Origin: Natronohydrobacter sp.
GTDB lineage: Bacteria; Pseudomonadota; Alphaproteobacteria; Rhodobacterales; Rhodobacteraceae
Assembly: GCA_007116445.1 (NCBI GenBank)
Contig: SKIM01000199.1
Coordinates: forward strand, 1 to 7,966
Direction: 5' to 3'
Length of the DNA: 7,966 bases
Shown: in pieces, positions 5,029 through 7,966 of the stretch
How the letters are laid out: each line of letters opens with the position of its first letter
How positions within the stretch are numbered: position 1 is the stretch's first letter
Translations under genes and position numbers: made by a program
Notes under the pieces: generated by a model
Told to the model about the DNA's origin: nothing
Database searches by the model: none
What the model saw: the letters and a program-made list of their open reading frames with translations, nothing else

Positions 5029-7966
5029 CCAATGACAATGATATCGCCATCATCGGCATGGCCGCACATCTGCCCGGCGCCCCGTCCGTGGCTGCGTTCT
5101 GGGACAATCTGCGCGCCGGGCGCTCCAGCATCCGCCGCCTCACCCCCGAAGAGCTTGCGGCCGCAGGCGAAAGCGCCGCGCGGATGCGCGCGGCCAATTA
5201 TGTCCCCTTCGCCGCCCCGCTCGACGGTTTTGCCGATTTCGACCCCGACGCCTTCGGCTTCTCGCCCAAGGATGCCGCGATCCTCGATCCGCAACACCGC
5301 CAGTTCCTTGAGGTCGCCTGGGAAGCTTTCGAGCATGCCGGCCACCCGCCGCGCGGCTTTCCCGGCACGGTCGGTGTCTTCGCAGGCTGCGGGATGGGCA
5401 GTTATTTCTATTTCAACCTCTGCTCGAACCCCGATCTGGTCGAGGATGTGGGTCTGTTCCTGCTGCGCCATACGGGCAATGACAAGGATTTCCTCGCCAC
5501 GCGCGTCAGCCATGTCTTTGATCTGCGCGGCCCGTCGGTCAATGTGCAGACGGCCTGCTCCACCTCGCTGGTGGCCGTGCATTACGCGGTGCAGGCGCTG
5601 CTGACGGGCGAATGTGACATGGCGCTGGCAGGCGGCGTGACCATTGAACTGCCCCAGGGACGCGGCTATCTGTTTCGCGAGAATGAAATCCTGTCGCCCG
5701 ACGGGCAATGCCATGCCTTTGACCATCGCGCGCAGGGCACGGTCTTCGGCTCGGGCGCGGGCGCAGTGGTGCTGCGCAGGCTCAGCGACGCGCTGGCCGA
5801 TGGCGATCAGATCATCGCCGTGATCAAGGGCAGCGCGATCAACAATGACGGCGCGCAGAAAGCGGGCTATCTGGCCCCCTCGGTCGAAGGTCAGGCCCGC
5901 GCGATTGCCGAAGCGCATCAGGTCGCAGGCATCGACGCCGAGAGCATCTCTTACGTCGAATGTCACGGCACCGGCACCTATCTCGGCGATCCGATCGAGG
6001 TCGCGGCCCTGACCGAAGGCTTCGGCACCGACAAGCGCGGCTTCTGCCGGATCGGCTCGGTCAAGACCAATATCGGCCATCTGGACACGGCGGCGGGCGT
6101 CGCCTCGCTGATCAAGGCGGCCTGCGCCCTGCAGCACCGCGAATTGCCACCAAGCCTTGGCTATGAGGCCCCGAACCCGGCCATTGATTTCGACGCAAGC
6201 CCCTTTGTCGTCAATGACCGCCTGACCCCGTGGCAGGCGCGCGGCCCCCTGCGCGCAGGCGTCAATTCGCTGGGCGTGGGCGGCACAAACGCGCATGTCG
6301 TGCTCGAAGAAGCGCCCGCACGGCCCCCGTCCCAGCCCAGCGACTGGCCGTTCCAGATCCTGACGCTCTCGGCGCGCTCAAAAGCCACGCTGAAGGACGC
6401 CGCGCGCAATCTCGCCGCCCATCTGCGCGCCCATCCCGACCAGCCGCTGGCCGATGTGGCCTTCACACTGGCGCAGGGCCGCACGGCTTTCGAGCATCGC
6501 CGCGTGCTTGTCGCCGAAACCCATGCCGAGGCCGCCGATCTGCTTGACGAGGACCGGCCCCGCCGGGTCTTCACCCATCACGCGCTCGACGCGCCGCAGA
6601 TGGTCTTCATGTTCCCCGGCGGCGGCGCGCAATATGCGGGCATGGCGCGCGAACTCTATCAGACCGAACCGGTCTTTGCCGAATGGATGGACCGCGGCCT
6701 CGACTGGTTGCAGCCGCGCCATGACCACGACCTGCGCGCGCTCTGGCTGCCGGATGCGGGCGCCGAGGACGCGGCCAATGCCACACTCACACGGCCCTCG
6801 GTGCAACTGCCGCTGATCATGATCACCGAATATGCGCTGGCGCAGATGTTCATCGGCTGGGGCGTGACCCCGTCGCTTCTGGTCGGCCATTCCATGGGCG
6901 AGAATGTCGCGGCCTGTCTGGCGGGCGTCATGTCCTTCGAGGATTGCATCGGCCTTGTGCATCTGCGCGGCAAGCTCTTTGACACAGTGCCTGCGGGCGG
7001 CATGCTCTCCGTGCCGCTCTCGCCCGACGCGCTGGCCCGCTATCTAAGCCCAGAGCTGGATCTGGCCGCGATCAACGCGCCCGAGCTGACGGTGATTTCC
7101 GGGCCTGAAGCGGCGCTGGCCGCGCTCGATGCGCGCTTGCGTGCCGACGGGATCGAGCCGCAGCGCATCGCCATCGATATCGCCGCCCATAGCCGGATGC
7201 TGGAGCCGATCCTGCCCGAATTCCGCGCCTATCTGGCAGGGCTGAGCCTGCACCCACCGCAGCTGCCAGTGATCTCGAACACGACCGGCCAGCCGCTGAC
7301 CGCCGCGCAGGCGACCGACCCCGACTACTGGGTGCAGCATCTGCGCCAGACCGTGCGCTTTTCTGCCTGCATGGAAACGCTCAGCGCGGCCCCCAATCGC
7401 ATCTATATCGAAATGGGACCGGGCCGCGCGCTCAGCTCACTGGCGCAGATGCGCGCCGGGGTGGCCAGCCAGCAAGTGCTCTGCGCGCTGCGCCACCGCG
7501 ACGAAGACATCGCCGATGACCTCTATCATCTGGGCGTTCTGGGGCGCATCTGGGCGCTGGGCGGGACATTCGACTGGGCGCAGATCTGGGGCGATGCGCG
7601 GCGCAATCGCGTGCGCCTGCCCAGCTATCCGTTCCAGCGCGCGCGCTATTTCATCGACCCCGGCACGGCTGCCGCCACTGCGCCCGCGCCGGGGCTGGAA
7701 CGGCTGGACGATCTGCGCGACTGGGCCAGCCTGACCTATTGGAAACCCGCCTATGCCGATTGCGATATCGATGTCACCCGCGATCTGGATCAGCTGGCCG
7801 AGACATGGCTGATTTTCGCAGATGACACAGGCTGCGCCGCGCCGGTCATTGCTGCCTTGCGCGCGGCAGGCCAGCGCGTGGTCGAAGTCCGCGCGGGCGA
7901 TAGGTTCGCGCGCAAATCCGATCAGCTCTACACGCTGGCGCCCGAACATGGACAGGCCGCCTATGC
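5025..7966 (+). CDS. Type I modular polyketide synthase, KS-AT-KR... (5' part, runs off the right edge)
   Basis: 980 uninterrupted codons are visible with no stop; the gene continues beyond the window. Residues about 6-430 are a ketosynthase: active-site Cys178 in T-A-C-S-T-S, His314 in C-H-G-T-G-T and His352 in K-T-N-I-G-H, so the Cys-His-His triad is intact. After a KS-AT linker, residues about 526-830 are an acyltransferase with Ser623 in G-H-S-M-G-E, the carboxylate-binding Arg648 (H-L-R-G-K) and His722 (A-A-H-S). The post-AT Y-P-F-Q-R-A-R-Y linker is at 868-875. Residues from about 905 (Y-W-K-P, then W-L-I-F-A-D-D) look like the start of a ketoreductase structural subdomain. KS wording (N-D-K-D-F-L-A-T-R, N-V-Q-T-A-C-S-T-S) resembles modules of hybrid NRPS-PKS systems. 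The cis AT suggests a malonyl-type extender, but which one is unclear. No loading domain precedes the KS, so the primer must come from a partner enzyme or a free CoA/ACP thioester. The product is unknown. Confidence 0.92.
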   Translation, partial: MTNDNDIAIIGMAAHLPGAPSVAAFWDNLRAGRSSIRRLTPEELAAAGESAARMRAANYVPFAAPLDGFADFDPDAFGFSPKDAAILDPQHRQFLEVAWEAFEHAGHPPRGFPGTVGVFAGCGMGSYFYFNLCSNPDLVEDVGLFLLRHTGNDKDFLATRVSHVFDLRGPSVNVQTACSTSLVAVHYAVQALLTGECDMALAGGVTIELPQGRGYLFRENEILSPDGQCHAFDHRAQGTVFGSGAGAVVLRRLSDALADGDQIIAVIKGSAINNDGAQKAGYLAPSVEGQARAIAEAHQVAGIDAESISYVECHGTGTYLGDPIEVAALTEGFGTDKRGFCRIGSVKTNIGHLDTAAGVASLIKAACALQHRELPPSLGYEAPNPAIDFDASPFVVNDRLTPWQARGPLRAGVNSLGVGGTNAHVVLEEAPARPPSQPSDWPFQILTLSARSKATLKDAARNLAAHLRAHPDQPLADVAFTLAQGRTAFEHRRVLVAETHAEAADLLDEDRPRRVFTHHALDAPQMVFMFPGGGAQYAGMARELYQTEPVFAEWMDRGLDWLQPRHDHDLRALWLPDAGAEDAANATLTRPSVQLPLIMITEYALAQMFIGWGVTPSLLVGHSMGENVAACLAGVMSFEDCIGLVHLRGKLFDTVPAGGMLSVPLSPDALARYLSPELDLAAINAPELTVISGPEAALAALDARLRADGIEPQRIAIDIAAHSRMLEPILPEFRAYLAGLSLHPPQLPVISNTTGQPLTAAQATDPDYWVQHLRQTVRFSACMETLSAAPNRIYIEMGPGRALSSLAQMRAGVASQQVLCALRHRDEDIADDLYHLGVLGRIWALGGTFDWAQIWGDARRNRVRLPSYPFQRARYFIDPGTAAATAPAPGLERLDDLRDWASLTYWKPAYADCDIDVTRDLDQLAETWLIFADDTGCAAPVIAALRAAGQRVVEVRAGDRFARKSDQLYTLAPEHGQAAY

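Noticed and set aside
5032..5604. 190-codon plus-strand frame inside the PKS
   Set aside because: It is a +1 shadow of the KS domain, rich in Arg, Ser and Pro. The KS frame is continuous and carries all catalytic residues.
4755..6296. 513-codon open frame on the minus strand
   Set aside because: Antisense to the Wzy-like tail and the PKS ketosynthase, whose catalytic motifs are intact on the plus strand. The antisense product has no recognisable motif.
1..7966. CRISPR array, tRNA, rRNA, insertion sequence or phage attachment site
   Set aside because: I looked for regularly spaced repeats, tRNA-like arms, transposase motifs and terminal inverted repeats, and saw none by eye.

Overview
The window is GC-rich, densely coded DNA that reads like an alphaproteobacterium of the Rhodobacteraceae/roseobacter type. 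I infer this from codon choice and from the style of the TAXI-TRAP binding protein, LolA and polysaccharide proteins. It was not tested by any search.

Left part (1-1146): the first 58 codons of a TAXI-type TRAP transporter binding protein run leftward off the edge. It is divergent from lolA, which encodes the periplasmic lipoprotein carrier. About 365 bases lie between them. They contain two identical 9-base repeats 32 bases apart over a possible leftward promoter, and a GC-rich hairpin in the presumed leader of the TAXI gene.

Right part (1330-7966): four rightward genes form an apparent operon that continues past the window. They are (i) a CpsD/CapB-like P-loop protein whose Walker A lysine is replaced and which lacks a tyrosine tail; (ii) a Wzz-type chain-length/co-polymerase protein with a long coiled coil and an apparent third membrane helix; (iii) a polytopic O-antigen ligase/Wzy-like protein; and (iv) the KS-AT and the start of a KR region of a large type I polyketide synthase. 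The PKS start codon overlaps the stop codon of the Wzy-like gene (ATGA) and has a strong ribosome binding site inside that gene. A candidate promoter with a perfect inverted repeat between its -35 and -10 boxes precedes the operon.

Working model (inference): genes i-iii are chain-length control, co-polymerase and polymerase/ligase parts of a surface or exo-polysaccharide system. The translationally coupled PKS suggests that the product carries, or is anchored by, a polyketide or long-chain acyl part. The PKS could instead belong to a separate natural-product cluster that starts here. No glycosyltransferase, priming enzyme, flippase or export gene is visible, so the polymer's nature cannot be read from this window.
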